DNA from: Ruegeria aquimaris
GTDB lineage: Bacteria > Pseudomonadota > Alphaproteobacteria > Rhodobacterales > Rhodobacteraceae
Direction of reading: 5' to 3'
Length of the DNA stretch: 64,000 bases
NCBI RefSeq assembly: GCF_025751555.1
Contig: NZ_JAOWLB010000002.1
Location: 1-64,000, forward strand
The translations under genes were made by a program, and so were the position numbers. The notes beneath the pieces are model-generated. The model had not been told where the DNA came from and did no database searches. It saw only the letters and a program-made list of their open reading frames with translations. Of this stretch, positions 35,047 through 43,676 are shown one piece after another; the first letter of the stretch is position 1, and each line of letters opens with the position of its first letter.

Positions 35047-35742
35047 TTATGGGCGCGCATTCAGCTGTCGGATCGCCGAGGCCAGCCGTTCGCCCACCTT
35101 TCGGCTGGTCTTGCGCGCGGGATGGATGCGGTCGGGCGCAAAATAAGTCAGCCCACCCGGCGGAACGACATCCTGCATCGAGACGTAATACACCCCCTCT
35201 TCAGCTGCGGCGAGACGTGCGACCCGTGCCTCCAGCTCATCGCCGTCGTTCTTGCAATGCTCGATCGGGGTGAGCAGGTCGGGGCTGCGCAGATATCCGG
35301 TGTAGAGCACCTTTGCCCCATCGGCACGGATCCGGCGCACCAGATCGGGGATCTGTCCCGCCGTTCCATCAGCAGTGATCAAACGGTCCATCAGGGCGTC
35401 GCAGCGGCCGCAGCCGCAACCGAACAGCAGGTCGTTGCCGCCACCGTTGACGACGACCCATTCCCAGGCGCCCGGCTCGTACTGATAGGGCACGTTCACG
35501 CCACGACCGTCCTTGTCTTCGTTCCGGGTCAGCATCCAGGCGCCGCTGACCGAGCGGTCGACAACCGGTTGACCCAGTTCCTTGGAGATCACATCGGGGA
35601 TCGAGCTGCCAAAGGCGGAGTTCCACGACAGAAGCGAATCGCCGATCGCCAGGATACGCGCATCCTGATTGTGCCGGACACTGTCCTGGCAGGCGAAAAG
35701 CAGGCCGCTGAGGCCCAACAGAACAATGAATTTACGAAGCAT
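35047..35742 (-). CDS. SGNH/GDSL-family hydrolase, predicted lipoprotein
   Basis: This 231-aa protein begins with a lipoprotein signal (..LLGLSGLLFAC, lipid-anchored Cys near residue 18). The esterase fold follows: block I ILAIGDSLLSWN with the catalytic Ser, block III ..VVVNGGGNDL.. with the oxyanion Asn, and the C-terminal PDRIHP with catalytic Asp and His. It should deacylate an unknown ester or sugar at the envelope. An unusual GCGCGRCD cysteine cluster follows block III. GAGGG lies upstream of the start at 35742. Confidence 0.85.
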   Translation of the reverse strand: MLRKFIVLLGLSGLLFACQDSVRHNQDARILAIGDSLLSWNSAFGSSIPDVISKELGQPVVDRSVSGAWMLTRNEDKDGRGVNVPYQYEPGAWEWVVVNGGGNDLLFGCGCGRCDALMDRLITADGTAGQIPDLVRRIRADGAKVLYTGYLRSPDLLTPIEHCKNDGDELEARVARLAAAEEGVYYVSMQDVVPPGGLTYFAPDRIHPARKTSRKVGERLASAIRQLNARP

Positions 35743-35826
35743 TGGCGGCTGGCCCTCGTGTATCTCTGAACAATAGACGCGTGCAGATTGACAAAGGAAC
35801 ACGGCCAAAAAATGGCTAATGGCCGG

Positions 35827-37023
35827 TTATTCGTTGCCCCGGCCCAGTGCGGCAACGGCATGGTCCAGCACCCGCAGGCCCGCAACCAGATCCGCCTCAG
35901 CCGTGTCTTCCGCAAAATCGTGGCTGATCCCGCCGATCGAGGGCACGAAGAGCATCGCCACCGGCATCAGGCGCGACACATTGGTGGCATCGTGCAGTGC
36001 GCCCGACGGCATGCGCCGCCACCGCCCCGGCGCCACCGCTTCGGCGCCCTGTTCCAGTGCCGCACGCAGGGCCGGGTCCATCGCCACCGGCTCCAGCCCC
36101 AGGAGCGGGCCAAAGCTCAGCTTCATGCCGCGCGCCTCGGCCACCTCCTGCGCGGTGGCGCGGATGATCTCCTCCATCCGTGCCAGCCGCGTGGTGTCGC
36201 CATCCCGCCACTGCATCGAGAACCGCGCCCGCCCGGGCACAATGGACGAGGCGTTCGGGTGCAGGCTGACATGACCGATGGTCCAGACCGTGCGCGGGGT
36301 GACCACGTTGCGGAATCGCTCTCCCAGCCGCGTGTTGAACTCACCCAGCGCCTGGAACGCGTCGCGGCGCAGATGCATGGGCGTGGTGCCGGCATGGTTC
36401 TGCTGCCCCTCGAATGTCACCTTCATGTCGCGGATCCCGACGATATCGCCAACCACCCCGATCTGCTCGCCCTCGGTATCCAGCGTCGGCCCCTGTTCGA
36501 TATGCATCTCGACAAAGCCGGTGAACTGCGACGGATCGACAAAATCGCCTGTCAGATCCGCCATTGCGGACCGCGCGATGGCAAAGGACACGCCCGTGTG
36601 ATCACTCAGCCCATCCGCCTCGGCCAGCGGCAGATGCCCCGACCAGATGGCCGAGCCGGTAGTGACCCCGAATCGCCCCTCCTCGTCCTGGAAACTGACC
36701 ACGGAAACCGGCCTCGCGCTGCTCCGGGCGATTTCCAGCGCCGCGATCACCCCCAGCGCGCCGTCCAGCCAGCCGCCCTCGGGTTGGCTATCGGAATGCG
36801 ATCCCATCAGCAGCGACGGCCCCTGTGCCAAACCAAAGAGATTGCCGACCGGGTCGAACCGCACCTGCAACCCCGCCTCCTCCATCCGGCCCGCCAGCCA
36901 GCGACGCGCCGCGATATCCGCCTCGGAATAGGCCGGTCGCACCACGCCCTTGCCCAGCCCCGCCGCGCCAAAGCTGCGCAGCTTGTGCAGATCCTCCATA
37001 AACCGCTCCGCGTTCACCGTCAT
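35827..37023 (-). CDS. M20-family Zn-dependent amidohydrolase (allantoate / N-carbamoyl-amino-acid hydrolase type)
   Basis: This 398-aa dinuclear zinc enzyme hydrolyses an N-carbamoyl or ureido amide such as allantoate, ureidoglycolate or N-carbamoyl-L-amino acids. Seen ligands are [19 protein letters not shown] (His, Asp), FQDEEGRFG (paired Glu), VEMHIEQGP (His) and SHDFAED (C-terminal His). Substrate cannot be chosen from sequence alone. The start at 37023 has GGGAGGACAGG upstream. The upstream leader contains one copy of the intergenic repeat. It is divergent from the lysine-degradation operon. Confidence 0.85.
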   Translation of the reverse strand: MTVNAERFMEDLHKLRSFGAAGLGKGVVRPAYSEADIAARRWLAGRMEEAGLQVRFDPVGNLFGLAQGPSLLMGSHSDSQPEGGWLDGALGVIAALEIARSSARPVSVVSFQDEEGRFGVTTGSAIWSGHLPLAEADGLSDHTGVSFAIARSAMADLTGDFVDPSQFTGFVEMHIEQGPTLDTEGEQIGVVGDIVGIRDMKVTFEGQQNHAGTTPMHLRRDAFQALGEFNTRLGERFRNVVTPRTVWTIGHVSLHPNASSIVPGRARFSMQWRDGDTTRLARMEEIIRATAQEVAEARGMKLSFGPLLGLEPVAMDPALRAALEQGAEAVAPGRWRRMPSGALHDATNVSRLMPVAMLFVPSIGGISHDFAEDTAEADLVAGLRVLDHAVAALGRGNE

Positions 37024-37040
37024 CGCCTGTCCTCCCATCC

Positions 37041-37072
37041 CTTCATTTCGCCAAAAATACTCCCGCCGGAGG
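37041..37072 (-). repeat. roseobacter intergenic repeat, copy 2
   Basis: Read on the minus strand: CCTCC-GGC-GGGAG-TATTTTTGG then CGAAATGAAG. It sits just upstream of the M20 amidohydrolase ribosome binding site. The CTCC/GGAG mini-stem plus T-run looks like a terminator, but here it lies in a leader rather than after a gene. Confidence 0.75.
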
Positions 37073-37186
37073 CATCCGCAACCAACCACACGCGCCAGCA
37101 GCCGGGAAATTCACGCGCCCGGCGCCAAACCCCTCTGGCCCCCGGCCCGATCCTTGCCTAAGAGTCTGCCCGAAGCGGAGGATGAC

Positions 37187-37837
37187 ATGTCTCACATCAC
37201 CCTTATCCGTCATGGCCAGGCCAATACCGCCGCCCGCGACGAGGAAAGCTATGACCGGCTGAGCGAGCTGGGCCATCAGCAGGCGCGCTGGTTGGGGTCG
37301 CATCTGGCCGACACCCGCGCCCATCATCCGCGCGTCTATTGCGGCACCCTTACCCGCCACCTGGAGACGGCCGCCAGCATGGGATTGGCCGATGTGGTAC
37401 AGGACCCGCGCCTGAACGAGATCGAGTATTTCACCCTCGCCCAGCTTTTCGAGGCGCAGCACGGAATCACCATCCCCGAGGATCGCGAAGGCTTTGTCGA
37501 GCACCTGCCGATGACCTTCACCGCCTGGGCCGAAGGCCGCATCCAGGACGCGCCCGAAAGCTTCGAGCAGTTCGAAACCCGTGTTCAGGCCGCGCTCGCC
37601 GAAATCGCCCAGGGGGCGGGTCCGGCCATCGTGGTCACCTCGGGCGGGCTCATCTCGATGGTGATGCGTCAGGCGATGGGGCTGGACATACCGGCGATGG
37701 CGCGGGTGGCTCTTGCCATCATGAACACGTCGATGCATCGTCTCTACCCGATCGGCACACATCTCAGCCCGGTGCTGTTCAACGCCGTCCCGCATCTGGA
37801 GGCCCCAGAGCGGCAGTTTGCCCAGACGCATCTCTAG
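37187..37837 (+). CDS. histidine phosphatase family protein
   Basis: This 216-aa phosphatase or mutase of branch 1 has the catalytic RHG motif in ITLIRHGQANTAARD near the start, a second arginine in CGTLTRHLETA, and the C-terminal ..VVTSGGLISMVMRQ.. where the second His is replaced by a serine-glycine context. The usual H is absent there, which deserves checking. GGAGGA lies before the ATG at 37187. It is the first gene of a rightward operon with GST and two saccharopine dehydrogenases. Its substrate is unknown. Confidence 0.83.
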   Translation: MSHITLIRHGQANTAARDEESYDRLSELGHQQARWLGSHLADTRAHHPRVYCGTLTRHLETAASMGLADVVQDPRLNEIEYFTLAQLFEAQHGITIPEDREGFVEHLPMTFTAWAEGRIQDAPESFEQFETRVQAALAEIAQGAGPAIVVTSGGLISMVMRQAMGLDIPAMARVALAIMNTSMHRLYPIGTHLSPVLFNAVPHLEAPERQFAQTHL

Positions 37838-37846
37838 GGGGATCCG

Positions 37847-38461
37847 ATGCAGCTTTATTGTGCACCCGGCACCATTTCCGTGGCCGTCGCCATCGCACTT
37901 CACGAGGCGGGGATCGAGCATGAGAAGGTTCAGCTCGACTTTGGCGCCGCCGAACAGACCAAACCCGCCTACCACCAGATCAACCCCAAGGGCCGGGTGC
38001 CCGCGCTGGCGGTGCCGGGCGGCATCCTGACCGAGACCGGTGCGCTGTTGGAATTCATCGCCGAGAGCGCGCCCGACAAGGAGCTGGTTCCCACCGATCC
38101 GCTGCTCAGCGCCCGCATGCGCGAGGTGATGTATTACCTTGCCTCCACCATGCATGTGAACCACGCCCACAAGATGCGCGGCGCGCGCTGGGCCGATCAG
38201 GAGAGCAGTTGGGCCGACATGCGCGCCAAGGTGCCCCAGACGATGACCGCCTCTGCCGCCCATGTCGAGACAAACGGGCTGCGCGGCCCCTTTGTGCTGG
38301 GTGAGGCGCTTTGCATCGCCGATTGCTATCTCTACGTGGTAACCGGCTGGCTCGAGGGCGACGGTGTCGACCTGGAACCGTTCCCGAAAATCCGCGCCTT
38401 CCGCGCCGCGATGGACGCGCGCGCCTCGGTTCAGGCCGTCAAGGCCGCCGGTCTGCTTTGA
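37847..38461 (+). CDS. glutathione S-transferase family protein
   Basis: This 204-aa protein has the thioredoxin-like N-terminal domain (MQLYCAPGTISVAVAIALHEAGI) with the glutathione-binding ..GRVPALAV.. (cis-Pro) and ..LTETGALLEFIAE... An all-helical C-terminal domain follows with ..VLGEALCIADCYLYVV.., the N-capping motif. It starts nine bases after the phosphatase stop. Its placement next to lysine catabolism genes is recurrent in roseobacters as far as I know, but no link is proven. Confidence 0.88.
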   Translation: MQLYCAPGTISVAVAIALHEAGIEHEKVQLDFGAAEQTKPAYHQINPKGRVPALAVPGGILTETGALLEFIAESAPDKELVPTDPLLSARMREVMYYLASTMHVNHAHKMRGARWADQESSWADMRAKVPQTMTASAAHVETNGLRGPFVLGEALCIADCYLYVVTGWLEGDGVDLEPFPKIRAFRAAMDARASVQAVKAAGLL

Positions 38462-38475
38462 ACAAAGGACAAGAC

Positions 38476-39531
38476 ATGACGCATCTCTGGGTCCGGGCCG
38501 AACAGCGCCCCAACGAGGAACGGGTCGGACTGACCCCCGAAGGCGCCGCCGCCCTGATCGCCGCCGGTCTTCGGGTCACGGTCGAGGAAAGCTCGGTCCG
38601 CGCGATTGAGTTGGGCGGCTACCGCGACGCTGGATGCGAGATCGCGCCCGAGAACAGCTGGCCGGATGCCCCGCGCGACGCCATCATCTTTGGGCTCAAG
38701 GAATTGCCCGAGGACGGCACCCCCCTGCCGCACCGCCACATCATGTTCGGCCATGCCTTCAAGGGGCAGCATTCGGGCCGCCGCTTGCTGGAGCGGTTCA
38801 AGGCCGGGGGCGGCACGCTTTACGATCTGGAATATCTGGTGGACGAGACCGGCCGCCGGGTCGCGGCATTCGGCTATTGGGCGGGTTATGCAGGGGCTGC
38901 CGTGACGCTCAAGGCCTGGGCCGCGCAGCAGCAGGGCGGCATCTGCGGCCCGGTCGGTGTCTATCCCAGCAAGGACGCGCTGAACGCAGCGCTTGCCGCG
39001 GAACTCGACGCCACTGGCGCGCCGCGCCCCCGCGCCATCGTAATCGGCGCGCTGGGCCGGGTCGGCACCGGGGCGGCCGATCTCTGCACCGCGATGGGGG
39101 TCGAAGTGACCAAATGGGACATGGCCGAGACCGCCAGCGGCGGACCGTTCCCCGAGATCCTGGCCCATGACATATTCCTCAACTGCATCTTCGCCCGCCC
39201 CGGCACGCCGGTCTTTGTGCCACGCGAGGCACTGGGCGCCCCCCGCGCCCTGACCGCCATCGGCGACGTGGCCTGCGACCCCGACAGCGATTACAACCCG
39301 GTGCCGGTCTATGATCGCGCCACCAGCTGGGACGCGCCGGTGCTGCGCGTGGCCGAGGACCCGGTGCTTGACGTGATGGCGATCGACAACCTGCCCTCGA
39401 TGCTGCCGGTTGAAAGCAGCCAGGACTATGCCGCGCAACTCCTGCCCTCGCTGCTGACACTGACCGACCTGGAAACAGGGGTCTGGGGCCGGGCCGAGGC
39501 CGAATTCAAAACCCATATGAAAGGGATCTGA
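38476..39531 (+). CDS. saccharopine dehydrogenase (NAD+, L-lysine-forming) type / lysine-ketoglutarate reductase
   Basis: This 351-aa LYS1-like enzyme interconverts saccharopine with lysine and 2-oxoglutarate. It starts LWVRAEQRPNEERVGLTPEGA (alanine dehydrogenase-like N-terminal domain) and has a Rossmann motif GALGRVGTGAADLC. Acidic and basic active-site residues around ..FGHAFKGQHSG.. are present. In bacteria the pair LKR and SDH degrades lysine. It follows GST by 14 bases and precedes the partner reductase by 3 bases. Confidence 0.87.
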   Translation: MTHLWVRAEQRPNEERVGLTPEGAAALIAAGLRVTVEESSVRAIELGGYRDAGCEIAPENSWPDAPRDAIIFGLKELPEDGTPLPHRHIMFGHAFKGQHSGRRLLERFKAGGGTLYDLEYLVDETGRRVAAFGYWAGYAGAAVTLKAWAAQQQGGICGPVGVYPSKDALNAALAAELDATGAPRPRAIVIGALGRVGTGAADLCTAMGVEVTKWDMAETASGGPFPEILAHDIFLNCIFARPGTPVFVPREALGAPRALTAIGDVACDPDSDYNPVPVYDRATSWDAPVLRVAEDPVLDVMAIDNLPSMLPVESSQDYAAQLLPSLLTLTDLETGVWGRAEAEFKTHMKGI

Positions 39532-39534
39532 GCG

Positions 39535-40677
39535 ATGACCATCCATTGGTGTGGCACCGGCCTGTCGGCCATTCCCGGCCTGCGCCGCCTGATCGAGGCG
39601 GGCCATCCCGTCACCGTCTGGAATCGAACCGTCGAAAAGGCGCGGGCCGAGCTGGGCGACCTGACCGATGACATCCGCGCATTCGACATCGACGCATTGG
39701 GCGCGGTGTTGACCAAGGGCGACTTGGTGGTCTCGATGCTGCCCGGTGACTGGCACGTGCCGCTGGCGGAACTGGCGATCTCCAAGGGCGCGCATTTCGT
39801 CTCGTCGTCGTACATCGCGCCCGAAATGCGCGCGCTGGACGACCGCGCCCGCGCCGCCGGTGTGAGCCTGGTAAACGAGATCGGCCTTGATCCCGGCATC
39901 GACCATTTGATGGCGCATGAACTGGTGGCCGATTACCGCGCCTCTGATGCCTTCGACGCCCAGAACCACCTGAGTTTCATCTCCTATTGCGGCGGCATCC
40001 CGAAGCATCCCAACCCGTTCCGCTACAAGTTCAGCTGGTCGCCGCTGGGCGTGCTCAAGGCGCTGCGCTCGCCCTCGCGCTCGATCCGCGATTATGCCCC
40101 GCTCGATGTGGCGCGGCCCTGGGATGCGATCAGCAGTTACACCGCGCCGCTGCCCACGCCGGAAAGCTTCGAGGTCTATCCCAACCGCGATTCGCTGCCC
40201 TTCATGGGCCAGTACCATTTCGAAGAGCATTGGCCCGTGAAGGAATTCGTGCGCGGCACCCTGCGGCTCAACGGCTGGGCCGAGGCCTGGACCCCGGTGT
40301 TCCGTGAAATCGAAGCGCTTAAAGGCCCTGAGGGTGATGCCCGGCTCAAGCAGATGTCCGACCAGTTCTGGGCCGAGAACGCCTATGACGAAGGTGAACC
40401 CGACCGGGTCGTTCTCTGCGTGGGGCTGAAGGCCGAGAAGGATGGGCGCGCGGTCTGGCACAAATCATATGTGATGGATGCCTGGGGCGACGCGCGCGGC
40501 ACCGCCATGGCGCGGCTGGTCTCGATCCCGGTCTCGCTGGCGGTCGAGGCGGTATTGAACCGCGAAATCCCCGCCGGGGTACACGCCGCCTCCAGCGATC
40601 CGAAACTGCTGGCCCGCTGGATGGATGAGGTGGGCAAACTGGCGCAGCACTTGCAGATCGTGAACCACGCCGCCTGA
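39535..40677 (+). CDS. saccharopine dehydrogenase/reductase (LYS9-like) family protein
   Basis: This 380-aa NAD(P)-dependent enzyme acts on saccharopine to give glutamate and aminoadipate semialdehyde, the second step of the pathway. It has an N-terminal Rossmann start (..IHWCGTGLSAIPGLRRLIEAGH..), the conserved ..LVNEIGLDPGIDHLMAHEL.. and a saccharopine dehydrogenase C-terminal domain. Its ATG lies three bases after the preceding stop. The four-gene operon ends with a copy of the intergenic repeat at 40696. Confidence 0.87.
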   Translation: MTIHWCGTGLSAIPGLRRLIEAGHPVTVWNRTVEKARAELGDLTDDIRAFDIDALGAVLTKGDLVVSMLPGDWHVPLAELAISKGAHFVSSSYIAPEMRALDDRARAAGVSLVNEIGLDPGIDHLMAHELVADYRASDAFDAQNHLSFISYCGGIPKHPNPFRYKFSWSPLGVLKALRSPSRSIRDYAPLDVARPWDAISSYTAPLPTPESFEVYPNRDSLPFMGQYHFEEHWPVKEFVRGTLRLNGWAEAWTPVFREIEALKGPEGDARLKQMSDQFWAENAYDEGEPDRVVLCVGLKAEKDGRAVWHKSYVMDAWGDARGTAMARLVSIPVSLAVEAVLNREIPAGVHAASSDPKLLARWMDEVGKLAQHLQIVNHAA

Positions 40678-40695
40678 CCTGCGACGCGCCTGCGC

Positions 40696-40724
40696 CTTCA
40701 TTTCGCTAAAAATACTCCGGGGAG
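40696..40724 (-). repeat. roseobacter intergenic repeat, copy 3
   Basis: Minus strand: CTCC-CC-GGAG-TATTTTTAGCGAAATGAAG. It lies between the convergent LYS9-like and DUF3775 genes, in terminator orientation for the latter. A further hairpin (GCGAGGGGC-AGA-GCCCCTCGC) follows at 40726-40746. Confidence 0.75.
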
Positions 40725-40762
40725 CGCGAGGGGCAGAGCCCCTCGCCCCCCTCCACCGGGAC

Positions 40763-41077
40763 CTACATCAGATCGTTTTCGACATCCTCTGCCGAAATGC
40801 CCAGCGCATCGAGTCCGTTTTCCAGATGGTCCGGCAGATGCGGTGAGCCCAGCAGGTAATCGGCGCAGGGCGTCGTCGCCTCGGCCCGCGCGGTCGCGAT
40901 GGCCTCTTCGAACTCCTCCGCCTCGAAACTGCCGCGTCCGATCCACATGATCGCCACCAGCTCGGCCTGTTCGTCCTCGCTCATCCGGTCGATGAAGGCG
41001 CGCAGCTCGCCTTCGGCGCGCCCCAGCTCACGGGCCATCAGCGCCACTTGCGCCACCTTGCGTGCCGAAATTTCCAT
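40763..41077 (-). CDS. DUF3775 domain protein
   Basis: This 104-aa acidic protein starts MEISARKVAQVALMARELGRAEGEL. It contains ..ELVAIMWIGRGSFEAEEFEEAIATA.. and ..YLLGSPHLPDHLENGLDALG.., the conserved DUF3775 pattern. The family is confined mainly to alphaproteobacteria and has no known function. The ATG at 41077 has GGGA upstream. It seems monocistronic. Confidence 0.85.
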   Translation of the reverse strand: MEISARKVAQVALMARELGRAEGELRAFIDRMSEDEQAELVAIMWIGRGSFEAEEFEEAIATARAEATTPCADYLLGSPHLPDHLENGLDALGISAEDVENDLM

Positions 41078-41146
41078 GATTCCCAAGTCTCCTGTTCGCA
41101 TATCCTGTCTTTCATCAAACAGGCATGGCGGGTTCCGTCTTTGATC

Positions 41147-41878
41147 TCACGCAAACAGACGGACATAGAGCCACTGCGGCAGGAAACGTCCGAACCGGAA
41201 CAGCCAGGCGAAAGGTGCAGGGAAACTGGTGGCGAAACGGCGGCTGTTCATGTGCCGGAACATTGCGCGAGCGGCGTCTTCCGGCTCCATCAGCATCGGC
41301 ATGGCGAAGGTGTTGAGATCGGTGAGACGGGTCCGGATGAAACCGGGATTGACCAGTTGCACCGCGACGCCGGTGCGGTGCAGGTCGGCATGCAGGCATT
41401 CGGCCAGCGCCATCGCACCCGCCTTGGACGCCGCATAGCCGATGGCGCCCGGCAGCCCGCCAAACCCGGCGAGCGAGCCGGTGATGACGATATGGCCCCG
41501 GTCGCGGTCCACCATGCCCGGCACCACGGCCCCGAGCACCCGCAGGTAACCGGTGAAGTTCACATCCGCCATGGCCACCGCGCGGGCGCTGTCCCAATCC
41601 TGTGCCCGCATCGGCCAATAGACACCCGCCAGCAGCACCACGCCGTCGATCTCGCCCAGCGCATGCGCGGCGGCAGCGACGCTGCCGTCATCGGCGATAT
41701 CCACTGGCAGCACCTCTGCCGGGCCCGGCAAGCGGGCTGAGAGGCGCTCCAGCCCGTCGCGCCCGCGCGCGGAGAGCACGAGGTGCGCGCCGGCGGCGCT
41801 CATCTGCTGGGCCAGCGCCGCGCCCAGCCCTTCGGAGGCGCCGACCAGCCAGTATCGTTTGCCGGTCCAGTCCGTCAT
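41147..41878 (-). CDS. short-chain dehydrogenase/reductase of the ChrR/RpoE-linked operon
   Basis: This 243-aa Rossmann oxidoreductase has the TGxxxGIG-type cofactor loop as YWLVGASEGLGAALAQ (Gly-rich, with Ser-Glu). The catalytic Ser-Tyr-Lys is seen in ITGSLAGFGGLPGAIGYAASKAG. It is the last gene of the five-gene leftward operon and overlaps the DUF3833 stop (ATGA). Its substrate is unknown; membership in the RpoE regulon suggests handling of oxidised lipid products. Confidence 0.88.
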   Translation of the reverse strand: MTDWTGKRYWLVGASEGLGAALAQQMSAAGAHLVLSARGRDGLERLSARLPGPAEVLPVDIADDGSVAAAAHALGEIDGVVLLAGVYWPMRAQDWDSARAVAMADVNFTGYLRVLGAVVPGMVDRDRGHIVITGSLAGFGGLPGAIGYAASKAGAMALAECLHADLHRTGVAVQLVNPGFIRTRLTDLNTFAMPMLMEPEDAARAMFRHMNSRRFATSFPAPFAWLFRFGRFLPQWLYVRLFA

Positions 41879-42453
41879 GCAGCAGAGCGCTCCACGTTGG
41901 CGGGGTGCATGGTGGCAACCAGTTCCGCGACCTTTATCCCGTACTTGCGGAATTCAGAGCGATTGACGATGGCGCCGCCCGGGGTGAGATACATCCAGTC
42001 GGTCACGTCGACCACATGGCCACCGGCACCTTCGGGCAGGCGCAGACGATAGAGCAGGCGCACCGACGGGCCACTCTGATCGCCCCGGCCGGTGCCGATC
42101 ACGTCAGGTGCACTGGCCTGGATCCGGCCATCGTTGCCGATACTGAGCTGCCATTCGCGATCCTGCACGGTGCCGCTGTCATAGTGAAAGCGCTCGCGCA
42201 TGGTGCCGCGATTACCCTCCCATGTCGCCTCGAACGCGCCGGTAAAGCGCGAGGCGACGCGGCCGGTCGGACCATAGATGACGCCCTCGCAGGAAATCGG
42301 CCCGTTCAGATGGCTGCGCAGGTCGAACTGAGGTCCCGCCCCGGCATAGTCGCCGGGCGCTTGCGCCGAGAAGCCCGCATAGCGGCGCACCAGCAGCAGT
42401 GCGGTCACCGTCAGCGCGACACCCAGCAAGGTGAAAAGGATCGGATCTGTCAT
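41875..42453 (-). CDS. DUF3833 family protein
   Basis: This 192-aa protein has an N-terminal membrane anchor (residues about 4-24). A lipocalin-like beta-rich DUF3833 domain follows: ..HLNGPISCEGVIYGPTGRVASRF.., ..RFHYDSGTVQDREW.. and ..YRLRLPEG... It probably binds or processes a lipid at the membrane. Its ATG overlaps the MFS stop codon (ATGA), and its stop overlaps the SDR start, so all five genes are translationally coupled. Confidence 0.85.
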   Translation of the reverse strand: MTDPILFTLLGVALTVTALLLVRRYAGFSAQAPGDYAGAGPQFDLRSHLNGPISCEGVIYGPTGRVASRFTGAFEATWEGNRGTMRERFHYDSGTVQDREWQLSIGNDGRIQASAPDVIGTGRGDQSGPSVRLLYRLRLPEGAGGHVVDVTDWMYLTPGGAIVNRSEFRKYGIKVAELVATMHPANVERSAA

Positions 42454-43676
42454 GACATGTCCTCCGGATCGGTCAGGGCCAACAGGCCCAGCGCCGCCGC
42501 CTTGAGCAGGCAGGGCAGCGCGGCATAAAGCAGCGATAGCAGCGTCAGGGCGCTTGCCGGGCTGGTCGCGCCGGGTAAGTAACCGGCGGCATCGAGCATC
42601 GGCAGCAGCACCAGCGCGGCCAGCGCCAGGGTGAACTTGGTGACAAAGGCCCAGAGGCCCCAGCCCGGCGCGGCGCCCGGCGCCACCCGCGCCATGCGGG
42701 CGGCAAAGAGCGCGGGCAGCAGGGTCATGTCGGCACCCAGAGCGATACCGGACACGGCACAGATCAGGGCAAAGCCCGCCACGTCGCCCGGGCCCAGTAG
42801 TGGCACCAGCGCAAAAGCCGCGATTGACAGCGCCATACCGGCCATCAGGGTCGGCCGGGCACCCCGCCGCTCGGCCAGCATGCCCCAGAGCGGCGCGCCA
42901 GCGGCGGCGCTCAGAAAGAACAGGATCAGCAACGGCCCCTCGGCGCCGGGCGCTTCCAGCCGGTCTGCCACGAAGAACAGGAACAGGGTCGAGGAGACCG
43001 CCACCGGTGCCGCGTTCAGCCCCGCGATCAGCAGCAGGCGCCGCGCGACGGGGTCGCGCAGAACGGGCGCAAAGCCGGTATTCGGCACCGGGCCTGCGCG
43101 CCATTCCGTGCGCTGCGCCACCGTCGCGACAAGGGCGAGACCAACAAAAGCCAGGGCAAAGGCGGCATAGCCGCCCGGCAACAGGACCGGCGCGGCGGCG
43201 GCGGCGCAGATGCCCAAGAGTGCGCCCGCCTCGCGCCAGCGCGCCAGCCGGATATGACCGCCCAAACCGGTGGCATTGGTCACGCCCTGTGCGTAAAAAC
43301 AGATGGTCAGAAAGCTGAAGGCCGAGAACACCAGCACCAGCATCAGCGCGAACCAGCTCAGCGGCGGAATTGGCGGGGTTACGGCAAAGAGACCGAGCAT
43401 GCCGCCTGCCATGACCGCCGCCGCCACCGGTACCGCAACCCGCAGATGGCGGCGCAAGCGAGCGGCCAGCCAGCCAAGTCCCGGATCCTGCACCACGTCA
43501 ACGAGCCGCAATCCGAACAGCACCGCCCCCAGCGCCGTCAGGCTGACGCCGTAGGTATCGGCATAGAACTTGGGGGCATGCAGATAGATCGGCAGGCCCG
43601 CTGCCGCCAACATGGCGGCAAACAGCGCGTAGCCGGTCAGGGGTGCTGCGCGCGGCAGGGGCACGGACATGGTCAT
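42450..43676 (-). CDS. MFS transporter of the RpoE-linked operon
   Basis: This 408-aa membrane protein has about 12 helices and the glycoside-pentoside-hexuronide-like MFS organisation, with ..FGLRLVDVVQDPGLGWLAARLRR.. as the cytoplasmic loop 2 motif. Its cargo is unknown; lipids or oxidised lipid products are suggested only by context. The start at 43676 overlaps the DUF1365 stop (ATGA). Confidence 0.85.
   Translation of the reverse strand: MTMSVPLPRAAPLTGYALFAAMLAAAGLPIYLHAPKFYADTYGVSLTALGAVLFGLRLVDVVQDPGLGWLAARLRRHLRVAVPVAAAVMAGGMLGLFAVTPPIPPLSWFALMLVLVFSAFSFLTICFYAQGVTNATGLGGHIRLARWREAGALLGICAAAAAPVLLPGGYAAFALAFVGLALVATVAQRTEWRAGPVPNTGFAPVLRDPVARRLLLIAGLNAAPVAVSSTLFLFFVADRLEAPGAEGPLLILFFLSAAAGAPLWGMLAERRGARPTLMAGMALSIAAFALVPLLGPGDVAGFALICAVSGIALGADMTLLPALFAARMARVAPGAAPGWGLWAFVTKFTLALAALVLLPMLDAAGYLPGATSPASALTLLSLLYAALPCLLKAAALGLLALTDPEDMS

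Noticed and set aside
34803-35060. An 85-codon minus-strand frame between MAPEG and the SGNH gene
   Set aside because: Overlaps the MAPEG gene antisense; serine/arginine-rich, no ribosome binding site, no domain.
40726-40746. GC hairpin after intergenic repeat copy 3, considered as an independent terminator
   Set aside because: No U-tract on either strand; it is probably part of the same intergenic structure.
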